DNA of 7,209 nt from DATKZH01 sp964475955 (GTDB lineage Bacteria; Planctomycetota; Planctomycetia; Pirellulales; Thermoguttaceae). Below the pieces are notes generated by a model. It saw only the letters and a program-made list of their open reading frames with translations. It did no database searches and was not told where the DNA came from. A program made the position numbers and the translations under genes. The DNA is taken from the NCBI GenBank assembly GCA_964475955.1, contig CAYYZY010000290.1, forward strand, positions 1-7,209, read 5' to 3'. Positions 1-5,638 of this stretch are shown here, one piece after another; position 1 is the first letter of the stretch; each line of letters begins with the position of its first letter.

Positions 1-49
1 CTCCCCTCTCCCGACTCCCCTCTCCCGACTCCCTCCTCCCGACTCCCCT
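1..49. repeat. Tandem heptanucleotide repeat CTCCCNN, cut by window edge
   Basis: Seven consecutive heptamers can be read: CTCCCCT at 1-7, CTCCCGA at 8-14, CTCCCCT at 15-21, CTCCCGA at 22-28, CTCCCTC at 29-35, CTCCCGA at 36-42 and CTCCCCT at 43-49. The first four alternate, so the array can also be seen as a 14-bp unit. It probably continues left of the window. On the minus strand the array follows the oxidoreductase gene, and its last heptamer shares two bases with that gene's TAG stop (48-50). The minus strand carries G-runs of three or four at a strict 7-nt period, which matches the usual G-quadruplex pattern. Heptamer arrays of this style are known as STRR repeats in cyanobacteria. Any relationship to those is only resemblance. 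Confidence 0.9.
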
Positions 50-1439
50 ACACCGTTTCGGGGATCACGTAGGGGGAGCGGTAGCTGCGTCTGAACAGCT
101 CCATCGCCTCGGGGTTGTCGACGACGTGCTCGCTCTTCGGGTCGATCGCCAGCTTCTGGCTGCCGAGCCGGTAGCTGATGTTGGCGTAGTGGATCATCAG
201 GCCGCTGCGGTGCACCTCGCCGACGTCGGCGTTGGGCTTCTCTCGGGTGCGGATGCAGTGGATGAAGTTCTCCTTGTGGTCGGGGTCGGGGAAGCGGCCG
301 TACCTCTGGTCCTTGACCACCGGCTTGCGGCTCTTGGGCCGCACGAACACCTGCCAGCCGCCGCCGTGCCGGCCGAGGACCATCATCCCCTCGGTGCCGA
401 AGATCTCGATGCGCGTGGAGTTCTGCATCCAGTAGGGGAACATGTCGCTCTGGCGGACGACGCCGTCGGTTTTGAGGATGTAGCGGCCGAACAGCGTCAG
501 CTCGAAACTGACCAGCAGCTTGTCGAAGTCGTAGAGCGCGATCTGCGTGTCGGGCGTTTCGGCCACCAGCTCCTCGGGATCCGTGGCGTAGCGCCCGCCG
601 CTGGAGTAGACGGTCTTGGGGTAATCGATTCCGAGGACCATGCGCGCCAGGTCGATCTGGTGGCTGGCGTCGTTGGCGATGTCGCCGCCGGAGTAGCGCC
701 ACAGGTGGTGCCAGGTGCGGTGGAAGCCGACGTTGTAGGGATGCTCGGGGGCGGGGCCGTTCCACATGTCCCAGTTGAGGCCGGAGGGCGGGTCGCCGTC
801 GGGCTGCTTCTTGGTCATGCCCCAGGGCGGCTTCTGGTTGTAGATGCGGCAGAGGTGGACGGTGCCCAGCTTGCCTTCGGCGATGTATTGCCGGGCGGCC
901 ATGTTGTACGGGGCGCTGCGGTTCTGCGTGCCGATCTGCACGACGCGTTGGTACTTCCGGGCGGCCTCGACCATCTTCTGCCCCTCCCAGCAACTGTGGT
1001 GGGGCGGCTTCTCCACGTAGACGTCTTTCTCGGCCTGGCAGGCCCAGACGGTCGACAGGGCGTGCCAGTGGTCGGGCGTGGCGCTGACGATGGCGTCGAC
1101 CTTGGGGTCGTCGAGGGCCTTGCGCAGGTCGCCGACCACCTTGGGCTCTTTTCCGCCCTGCATGTCGGCGAACCCCTTCACGCGCGCGGCGGCCTTGCGC
1201 GAATCGGGATCGCAGATGTAGGCGTACTCGCAGTCGCCCCGGCAGAGGAACCCCCATTCGGGGTGCGTGGCCAGGTGGTTGCCCCGCCCGCCCACGCCCA
1301 CGGCGGCCAGGACGACCTTGTCGGCGGCAGGGGCGGCGCGGACCGAGGCGGCGTTTTGGAGGACGGTCACGCCGGCGGCCAGCCCGAGGGCCGACTTCTG
1401 CGAACGATCGAGGAACTGGCGGCGATTGAGACTCGTCAT
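48..1439 (-). CDS. Tat-exported Gfo/Idh/MocA-family NAD(P)-dependent oxidoreductase
   Basis: The product is 463 aa, usual for planctomycete members of the family. The N-terminus shows a twin-arginine signal (N5-R-R-Q-F-L10), a hydrophobic stretch at about 17-30 and an AxA-like cleavage region near 34-38, so the folded enzyme is probably exported to the periplasm. The Rossmann nucleotide-binding loop GVGGRG lies at 48-53. TPDHWH at 121-126 and the EKP motif at 143-145 (K144 is the family's catalytic lysine) are intact. GGDIANDASHQID (251-263) supplies the conserved C-terminal-domain histidine (H260). The C-terminus has the YRSPYVIPE-type ending common in planctomycete homologues. The substrate cannot be read from sequence; sugars, inositols or sugar acids are typical. 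The reading frame is open upstream to 1661, but the chosen ATG directly precedes the Tat motif and has a good AGGAGA ribosome site 9 nt upstream. The gene appears to be monocistronic. Confidence 0.93.
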   Translation of the reverse strand: MTSLNRRQFLDRSQKSALGLAAGVTVLQNAASVRAAPAADKVVLAAVGVGGRGNHLATHPEWGFLCRGDCEYAYICDPDSRKAAARVKGFADMQGGKEPKVVGDLRKALDDPKVDAIVSATPDHWHALSTVWACQAEKDVYVEKPPHHSCWEGQKMVEAARKYQRVVQIGTQNRSAPYNMAARQYIAEGKLGTVHLCRIYNQKPPWGMTKKQPDGDPPSGLNWDMWNGPAPEHPYNVGFHRTWHHLWRYSGGDIANDASHQIDLARMVLGIDYPKTVYSSGGRYATDPEELVAETPDTQIALYDFDKLLVSFELTLFGRYILKTDGVVRQSDMFPYWMQNSTRIEIFGTEGMMVLGRHGGGWQVFVRPKSRKPVVKDQRYGRFPDPDHKENFIHCIRTREKPNADVGEVHRSGLMIHYANISYRLGSQKLAIDPKSEHVVDNPEAMELFRRSYRSPYVIPETV

Positions 1440-1448
1440 GATTCCAAT

Positions 1449-1454
1449 TCTCCT
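1449..1454 (-). promoter_or_regulatory. Ribosome binding site that fixes the oxidoreductase start
   Basis: The minus strand reads AGGAGA, 9 nt before the ATG at 1439-1437. It supports starting the protein right before the twin-arginine motif. The longer open frame reaching 1661 would bury the Tat signal behind 74 arginine-rich residues. Confidence 0.8.
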
Positions 1455-1497
1455 GGCGCAAGGGGATCGTGGTGTGGGTAGAGTCTTTCTTGGTCGG

Positions 1498-1516
1498 ATG
1501 CGCGCATCACGCGCAT
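1498..1516. repeat. Perfect inverted repeat, possible operator
   Basis: ATGCGCG (1498-1504) and CGCGCAT (1510-1516) are exact reverse complements around a 5-nt centre. The site lies 59-77 nt upstream of the oxidoreductase start codon, a plausible place for a dimeric repressor or for structure in its 5' leader. The dyad is seen directly; the operator role is a guess. Confidence 0.5.
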
Positions 1517-1552
1517 GGCTGTAGGACGCAATGCCATTCCGTCTTACGTGTT

Positions 1553-1570
1553 TGCGGCCGCGAGGCCGCA
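1553..1570. repeat. Perfect inverted repeat with GCGA loop
   Basis: TGCGGCC (1553-1559) and GGCCGCA (1564-1570) flank the tetraloop GCGA on the plus strand. A transcript read in that direction could form a 7-bp GC-rich hairpin capped by a GNRA loop. No U-tract follows, so it does not look like an intrinsic terminator. Confidence 0.45.
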
Positions 1571-1596
1571 TCCGGGGGATGGTGGTCACGCCGGAC

Positions 1597-1616
1597 GTCG
1601 CGGTTCCGGCCGCGAC
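1597..1616. repeat. Perfect inverted repeat in divergent spacer
   Basis: GTCGCGG (1597-1603) and CCGCGAC (1610-1616) are exact reverse complements separated by 6 nt. The dyad lies 27 nt right of the preceding hairpin and about 170 bp upstream of the candidate AIM24 promoter. Its function is unknown. In DNA this GC-rich, dyads of 7 bp can arise by chance. Confidence 0.4.
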
Positions 1617-1763
1617 CGAGGCAGCGCGGGGCCGCGCGTACGCCGCCCACCGCAGCCCCATTATGCGTGGGCCGTTTGGGCGATGTCAAGCAATTCGCGG
1701 CCCCCGATTCCCGCCCGATTGCCGTCGGCCCGGATTTGCAGCGCTGGGTTTCCATGAGGTAGG

Positions 1764-1792
1764 ATTCCAAATATCGGCCGCAGAGTTATAAT
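1764..1792 (+). promoter_or_regulatory. Candidate sigma-70-type promoter of the AIM24 operon
   Basis: A perfect TATAAT -10 box lies at 1787-1792, in a locally AT-richer stretch of otherwise GC-rich DNA. The matching -35 is weak: ATTCCA at 1764-1769 with a 17-nt spacer matches TTGACA at three of six positions. Transcription would begin near 1799, about 67 nt before the ATG at 1866. It would also begin downstream of the in-frame ATG at 1791, which argues against that longer start. Confidence 0.55.
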
Positions 1793-1865
1793 GGCGCGTC
1801 GTCGGCAGTCCGCCCCGGGGCGGCTTCGTCAGCGGCCTCGGCCCAAGGTGCCTCGGAGGGGAACC

Positions 1866-2522
1866 ATGAAATTCGAGATCAACGGCAACCCGGATCAAGG
1901 CGACCTGACCGTCTGGCTCGACCCCGGCGAGACGATCGTCTCCGAAGCCGGCGCCATGAGCCGCATGAGCGCCGACCTCCAGACCAGCGCCCGGCTGATC
2001 GGCGGCGTGCTCCCGGCGGTCGCCCGAAAAATGCTCGGCGGCGAGTCGCTGTTCCTTTCGGAGTATCGGGCGGTTCAGCCGGGCTTCGTGGCCCTGTCGC
2101 CCTGCTGCCCCGGCACGATCGTCGAGCGCCGGATGCAGGGCGACCGCTTCCTGCTGACCAAGGGCTCCTTCCTGGCCTGCGCTTCCGGCGTGGGGCTGTC
2201 GACCCGTTTCGGCGGGCTGAAGAGCCTGTTTTCGGGCGAGGGGGCCTTTCTGATCGAGTGCCATGGCACGGGGCAGTTGTTTTTCAACGCGTACGGGGCG
2301 CTGGTGGAGAAGGAGGTCAGCGGCTCGCTCACCGTCGACACGGGCCACGTCGTCGCCTGGGAGCCCACGCTCGACTACGAGATCCGCGGGATGGGCGGCA
2401 TCAAGCAGACCCTCCTCTCCGGCGAAGGCCTGGTGATGAACTTCCGCGGGACGGGAAAAATCTACCTGCAAACCCGCCACCTGGGCGGGCTGGTCCGTTG
2501 GCTCACCCCGATGTGCCGCTAG
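1866..2522 (+). CDS. AIM24/TIGR00266 family protein, first of three tandem paralogs
   Basis: The product is 218 aa, a normal single-domain length for the family (Pfam AIM24, formerly DUF124). Family signatures are EAGAM at 27-31, GGES at 58-61, a GLKSLFSGEG block at 117-126, the VDTGHVVAWEP block at 157-167, SGEG at 185-188 and a GKIYLQTR block near the end. No signal peptide or membrane segment is visible, so it is probably cytoplasmic. The family adopts an all-beta fold related to the TRAP RNA-binding protein. Yeast Aim24 supports mitochondrial inner-membrane organisation, but no bacterial role is settled. The ATG at 1866 follows a strong GGAGGGG site (1855-1861) and makes Met1 align with both paralogs. 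An upstream in-frame ATG at 1791 overlaps the -10 box and would add a basic 25-residue tail. This copy has several cysteines (C80, C81, C105, C132, C217), more than its neighbours. Confidence 0.93.
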   Translation: MKFEINGNPDQGDLTVWLDPGETIVSEAGAMSRMSADLQTSARLIGGVLPAVARKMLGGESLFLSEYRAVQPGFVALSPCCPGTIVERRMQGDRFLLTKGSFLACASGVGLSTRFGGLKSLFSGEGAFLIECHGTGQLFFNAYGALVEKEVSGSLTVDTGHVVAWEPTLDYEIRGMGGIKQTLLSGEGLVMNFRGTGKIYLQTRHLGGLVRWLTPMCR

Positions 2523-2585
2523 GTTTCTTGGTATTTGGGAACGCGTCTTGGTGAGTCAAGTCTCCGAAAGACCGCTCGGCAGCCT

Positions 2586-2598
2586 GAGGCGCAGCCTC
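2586..2598 (+). other. Short hairpin before second AIM24 gene
   Basis: GAGGC (2586-2590) pairs with GCCTC (2594-2598) around a 3-nt loop, within the 97-nt gap between the first two AIM24 genes. It ends 8 nt before the AGGAGA ribosome site. The surrounding sequence also repeats CAGCCT at a 12-nt period (2580 and 2592). It might modulate translation of the second gene or protect a processed mRNA end, but the stem is short. Confidence 0.35.
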
Positions 2599-2606
2599 GC
2601 TAGCTT

Positions 2607-2622
2607 AGGAGATTACCCGGTG
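2607..2622 (+). promoter_or_regulatory. Ribosome binding site and GTG start of second AIM24 gene
   Basis: AGGAGA at 2607-2612 lies 7 nt before GTG at 2620-2622. The frame is open back to a TTG at 2548, but that codon has only a weak GGGA upstream. With GTG as start, residues 1-31 of this protein align gap-free with both paralogs up to EAGAM, which decides the start. Confidence 0.85.
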
Positions 2623-3303
2623 AACGTCGAAATCCTCGAACGTGGGGCGTTCTCCTCTGCCGTGGTCCACCTCGACCCCGGCGACGAGTTCACGTCGGAA
2701 GCGGGAGCCATGTATCGGGCCTCGGGCAACGTCGACGTCGACGTCACCACCCGAAGCCTCGGCAAAGGGGGAATGCTCGGCGGGCTGAAGCGGATGCTCG
2801 CCAAGGAAAGCTTCTTCCTCTCGCGGTACCGCGTAAGCGACGCCAATCCCGGCGAAGTCGCCCTGGCGCCCGTGCACGTGGGCAGCATGCGCCGCATCGA
2901 CGTCGCGCCCGGCACGGCCTGGGTATGCGCCGGCGGCAGCTACGTCGGCTCGGGCCCCGGTCTCCAGGTCGACACGGAGTTTCAGGGCCTCAAGGGGCTG
3001 TTTACCGGCGAGTCGCTCTCCTTCGTCCGGGTCGCCGGCACGGGCCCCCTGCTGGTCAGCGCCTTCGGGCGGATCGTCGAGCAGGAGGTCGACGGCGAGC
3101 TCGTGGTCGACACGGGCCACGTGGTCGCCTTCACCGACCGGCTCAACTACTCCATCAGCAAGGTCGGCGGCTCCTGGATCCAGTCGTGGCTGGCGGGCGA
3201 AGGGATCGTGTTGAGGTTTTCCGGACAAGGGAAGATCTTTCTCCAGTCGCACAACCCCAACGAATTCGGCAAACTCCTCGGACCCCAATTGCCGGAGCGG
3301 TAG
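2620..3303 (+). CDS. AIM24/TIGR00266 family protein, second tandem paralog
   Basis: The product is 227 aa from a GTG start. It keeps the family landmarks: EAGAM at 27-31, KESFF at 62-66, a FQGLKGLFTGES block at 121-132, VDTGHVVAF at 163-171, AGEG at 192-195 and GQGKIFLQS at 202-210. Compared with the first and third copies it carries small insertions between residues 31 and 115, so VDTG falls six residues later. No signal peptide or transmembrane helix is seen. It follows the first paralog by 97 nt and precedes the third by only 4 nt, so co-transcription with the third is nearly certain and with the first is likely. Function is unknown beyond family membership. A TTG start at 2548 would add 24 residues that neither paralog has, and I consider it wrong. 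Confidence 0.92.
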   Translation: MNVEILERGAFSSAVVHLDPGDEFTSEAGAMYRASGNVDVDVTTRSLGKGGMLGGLKRMLAKESFFLSRYRVSDANPGEVALAPVHVGSMRRIDVAPGTAWVCAGGSYVGSGPGLQVDTEFQGLKGLFTGESLSFVRVAGTGPLLVSAFGRIVEQEVDGELVVDTGHVVAFTDRLNYSISKVGGSWIQSWLAGEGIVLRFSGQGKIFLQSHNPNEFGKLLGPQLPER

Positions 3304-3307
3304 ACCG

Positions 3308-3976
3308 ATGCAGCACGAAATCACCTGTCGACCGAGCTTCAGCCTGCTCGAGGTCACCCTGGAGCGGGGCGAGAAGATCGTGGCCGAGGCGGGAGCCATG
3401 GCCTGGACCGAAGGGCCGGTCAAGACGGAAACCTCCACCCGAGGCGGCGTCCTCCAGGGCTTGAAGCGATCCGTGCTCTCCGGCGAGAGCTTCTTCCAGA
3501 ACACGTACTCGGCCGAGGGCGGGCAGGGCAAGCTGGGCCTGGCCCCCGGCTCGGCCGGCGACATCATCCCCTACGAGCTGTCGGGCAACGAACTGCTGCT
3601 CGAACGGGGCGCCTACCTGGCCTCGACGCCGGGCGTGCAGTGCGACTCGAAGTGGCAGGGGCTGAAGGGCCTGTTCAACGAGGGGCTTTTTGTCCTCCGC
3701 GTTACCGGCGAGGGCCTCCTCTTCTTCAACGGCTACGGCGACGTCCAGGAGATCCAGGTCGACGGCCAGTACACGGTCGACAACGGCTACGCCGTCGCCT
3801 GGGAGCCCACCCTCCAGTACAAGCTCACCCGCGCGCGAAAGATCCGCTCCTTCCTCTTTTCCGACCAGCTCCTGCTCGGTTTCTCCGGCCGGGGCCGGAT
3901 CTGGGTGCAGTCGCGCAGCCCCGTCTCCCTGGCCAATTGGGTCTACCCGTTCCGGCCGGAGAAGTCGAGCGACTGA
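3308..3976 (+). CDS. AIM24/TIGR00266 family protein, third tandem paralog
   Basis: The product is 222 aa, starting at ATG 4 nt after the preceding stop, with GGAG at 3294-3297 inside the end of the upstream gene. The family landmarks EAGAM (27-31), SGESFF (58-63), GDIIPYEL (84-91) and a KWQGLKGLF block (115-123) are strong. The C-terminal half departs from its neighbours: VDTGH is VDNGY (157-161), the GEG triplet is replaced by SDQ (185-187), and the protein ends in WVYPFRPEKSSD. From memory, the SDQLLL and YPFRP-type features occur together in a recognisable TIGR00266 subgroup, so this is probably an established subtype and not a decaying copy. It is likely cytoplasmic with unknown function. 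It is the last gene of the operon and converges on gltD. Confidence 0.93.
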   Translation: MQHEITCRPSFSLLEVTLERGEKIVAEAGAMAWTEGPVKTETSTRGGVLQGLKRSVLSGESFFQNTYSAEGGQGKLGLAPGSAGDIIPYELSGNELLLERGAYLASTPGVQCDSKWQGLKGLFNEGLFVLRVTGEGLLFFNGYGDVQEIQVDGQYTVDNGYAVAWEPTLQYKLTRARKIRSFLFSDQLLLGFSGRGRIWVQSRSPVSLANWVYPFRPEKSSD

Positions 3977-4001
3977 ACCGGGGCCGGGTCGCGAGACGCA
4001 C

Positions 4002-4031
4002 CGCGTAGAGTGGGAGCTGGGACCCCACGCG
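4002..4031 (+). terminator. Stem-loop after the AIM24 operon, possible terminator
   Basis: CGCGT (4002-4006) can pair with ACGCG (4027-4031). Alternatively, CGC (4002-4004) plus GTGGG (4010-4014) can pair with CCCAC (4024-4028) plus GCG (4029-4031), leaving a bulge. The structure begins 26 nt after the third AIM24 stop. No T-run follows, so if it stops transcription it is not a textbook intrinsic terminator; 3'-end protection is an equal possibility. Confidence 0.35.
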
Positions 4032-4086
4032 TCGTCTGGGCCTCGGATTAAGGCGACAGACACGCCGTGGGCCGTTATGAATCGCA

Positions 4087-4169
4087 GCCCCGAAGGAGCC
4101 AGATATGATAGCCCAGGGCGCAGCCCTGGGTTGACGGTCGATAGCGCGTCCGGCCAGCCCTGAAAGGGC
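4087..4169. repeat. Three-hairpin intergenic repeat between convergent genes
   Basis: Three stem-loops lie in a row. GCCCC/GGAGC with loop GAA (4087-4099) has one mismatch. AGCCCAGGGC/GCCCTGGGTT (4110-4119 and 4123-4132, loop GCA) has ten pairs including one G-T. GCCCT/AGGGC with loop GAA (4157-4169) is perfect. The first and third share the GCCC(C/T)-GAA design. From memory, this 'SPEGA ... SPGRSPGL' style of sequence recurs between genes in planctomycete and related genomes, where it is often mis-annotated as short proteins; I cannot verify this here. Its position between converging operons (third AIM24 and gltD) fits a role as a bidirectional transcript end, but no T-run is seen on either side. 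Confidence 0.65.
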
Positions 4170-4193
4170 GCAATCGGCAGGAGGGCGACCACC

Positions 4194-5624
4194 CTACGCC
4201 CGACCTCGGAGCCACCCGTCCAGGGCGGCGGCGGCCTGGCGGCCTTGGTGGATGGCGTGGACGACCAGCGACGCGCCGCGGACCGTGTCGCCCGCCGCGA
4301 AGACGCCCGGCCGGCTGGTCATCCAGTCGTCGACGACCACGTTCCCGCGGCCGTCGAGCCGCAGGTCGAGGCCCTCGACCAGCCCAGGGTGGACGACGTG
4401 GAGGAAGCCCATCGCCAAGAGCACCAACTCGGCCGGGATGACGAACTCGGTGCCGGGCCGCTCCCGCATTTGCCATCCGTTGGGTGTTTCGGTCCAGTCG
4501 ACCTCGCAGCCGTGCATCTCGGCGACGCGGCCCTCGCGACCCGCGAGCTTCTTCGTGAGCGCGCTCCAGCGGCGGCGGCACCCTTCTTCGTGGGAGGAGG
4601 AAGTGCGGAGGATCAGCGGCCAGTCGGGCCACGGGGTACGGGGGTTTGTGCCCTCAGGCGGCTTGGGGAGGATTTCGAGCTGAGTGACGGAAGCCGCCCC
4701 CTGGCGGATCGAGGCCCCCACGCAGTCGCTCCCCGTGTCGCCGCCGCCGATCACGACCACGTGCTTGCCCCGGGCGCGGATGGCGTCGTGCCCGTTGTCC
4801 GACACGGCGTCGCCGGCAACGCGGCGGTTCTGTTGGGTGAGGAAATCCATGGCCGGGTGGACGCCCCGCAGATCGGCCCCCGGCACGTCGAGCGGCCGTG
4901 GCTGGCCCGCCCCCATGGCCAGGAGTGTCGCGTCGAACGTTCGCTGCAAGTACCGGGCGGAGAGATCGAGGCCCACGTTCACCCCGGGTTCGAAGGTGAC
5001 GCCCTCGGCCACCATCTGCTCCAGCCGCCGATCGAGGATCGCCTTTTGGAGCTTGAAGTCGGGAATCCCATAGCGCAGCAGGCCGCCGATCCGGTCGTCC
5101 TTCTCAAAGACCACCACGTTGTGCCCGAGGCGCGCAAGCTGCTGGGCGGCGGCCAGGCCGGCCGGCCCGGAGCCGACCACGGCCACCCTCTTGCGGCTCC
5201 TGGCGGCCGGGCGGATGGGCTCAATCCAGTTCTCGGCAAAGGCCCGCTCGGCGATCTGGTACTCGATGTGCTTGATGTTCACCGCCCGGTCGTTCAGCGC
5301 GAGCGTGCAGGCGGCCTCGCACGGCGCGGGGCAAACGCGCCCGGTCACCTCCGGGAAGTTATTCGTCGAGTGCAGGTTCTCGGCCGCCTCGCGCCAGCGG
5401 CCCGCGTAGACCAGCTCGTTGAACTCGGGGATGCGGTTGCGGACCGGGCAGCCCACGCCGTGGCAAAAGGGGATGCCGCAATCCATGCAGCGGGCGGCCT
5501 GCTGGTGGAGCACCGGGCTGGAGAGCGGCCGGTCGATCTCCTCCCAATCGCGGACGCGCTCTTCGACGGGGCGGTGCCCGATCTCCACGCGCGGGTACAC
5601 GACGAATCCCATCGGGTCAGCCAT
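4194..5624 (-). CDS. gltD: Glutamate synthase [NADPH] small subunit
   Basis: The product is 476 aa, typical for GltD. It oxidises NADPH through FAD and passes electrons via iron-sulfur clusters to the GltB subunit, which makes glutamate from glutamine and 2-oxoglutarate in the cytoplasm. The N-terminal ferredoxin-like domain has cysteines C46, C49, C54 and C59, and a second set at C98, C102 and C106, the ligand region for two [4Fe-4S] clusters. The FAD-binding GSGPAG lies at 151-156, followed by E174 near the end of the second strand. The NADPH-binding GGGDTG lies at 293-298, and the C-terminal FAD motif AAGDT at 443-447. The LRTSSSHEEGC block (339-349) is characteristic of GltD. The start ATG has a very strong GGAGGAGG site at 5631-5638 (6-nt spacing) and overlaps the gltB stop. 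All expected motifs are present and nothing looks broken. Confidence 0.97.
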   Translation of the reverse strand: MADPMGFVVYPRVEIGHRPVEERVRDWEEIDRPLSSPVLHQQAARCMDCGIPFCHGVGCPVRNRIPEFNELVYAGRWREAAENLHSTNNFPEVTGRVCPAPCEAACTLALNDRAVNIKHIEYQIAERAFAENWIEPIRPAARSRKRVAVVGSGPAGLAAAQQLARLGHNVVVFEKDDRIGGLLRYGIPDFKLQKAILDRRLEQMVAEGVTFEPGVNVGLDLSARYLQRTFDATLLAMGAGQPRPLDVPGADLRGVHPAMDFLTQQNRRVAGDAVSDNGHDAIRARGKHVVVIGGGDTGSDCVGASIRQGAASVTQLEILPKPPEGTNPRTPWPDWPLILRTSSSHEEGCRRRWSALTKKLAGREGRVAEMHGCEVDWTETPNGWQMRERPGTEFVIPAELVLLAMGFLHVVHPGLVEGLDLRLDGRGNVVVDDWMTSRPGVFAAGDTVRGASLVVHAIHQGRQAAAALDGWLRGRA

Positions 5625-5638
5625 GGAACACCTCCTCC
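5617..5638 (-). promoter_or_regulatory. gltB/gltD overlap and gltD ribosome site
   Basis: The gltB stop TGA (5619-5617) lies inside the first codons of gltD, giving an 8-nt overlap ATGGCTGA on the minus strand (5624-5617). GGAGGAGG (5638-5631) sits within the last codons of gltB. The arrangement implies translational coupling and near-equal production of the two subunits. Confidence 0.85.

Larger units (their letters stand above)
1440..1865. other. Divergent intergenic region between oxidoreductase and AIM24 operon
   Basis: These 426 bases separate two divergently transcribed units and hold no convincing gene. Short open frames occur on both strands, but they are arginine- and proline-rich and lack family resemblance. 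The region does contain three 7-bp perfect inverted repeats (1498-1516, 1553-1570, 1597-1616), a perfect TATAAT at 1787-1792 pointing toward the AIM24 genes, and the ribosome sites of both flanking genes. I could not identify a convincing promoter for the oxidoreductase on the minus strand. Confidence 0.75.

Noticed and set aside
126..1481. 451-aa open frame on the plus strand across the oxidoreductase gene
   Set aside because: It is antisense to a clear Gfo/Idh/MocA gene and has low-complexity Val/Gly/Ala/Leu composition without any domain motif. Long antisense frames are expected at this GC content.
1440..1661. N-terminal extension of the oxidoreductase by 74 residues
   Set aside because: It is arginine-rich with no family resemblance, would place the twin-arginine signal internally, and the internal ATG at 1439 has its own well-spaced AGGAGA.
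1686..2480. 264-aa minus-strand frame opposite the first AIM24 gene
   Set aside because: It is antisense to a gene with strong family signatures and shows no recognisable motif itself.
2605..3567. 320-aa minus-strand frame opposite the second and third AIM24 genes
   Set aside because: It spans two real genes on the other strand and the boundary between them, and its composition is typical of an antisense shadow.
4110..4132. Intrinsic (rho-independent) terminator
   Set aside because: The 10-bp stem is strong, but neither strand has a run of T residues after it, so I list it as part of a repeat and do not call it a terminator.
3690..4163. 157-aa plus-strand frame running into the intergenic repeat
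   Set aside because: It is an out-of-frame shadow of the third AIM24 gene, and its end ('SPEGARYDSPGRSPGL') is a translation of the hairpin repeat, not a protein domain.
3155..4192. 345-aa minus-strand frame covering the repeat and the third AIM24 gene
   Set aside because: Its first part translates the hairpin repeat and the rest is antisense to AIM24 genes; no family is recognisable.
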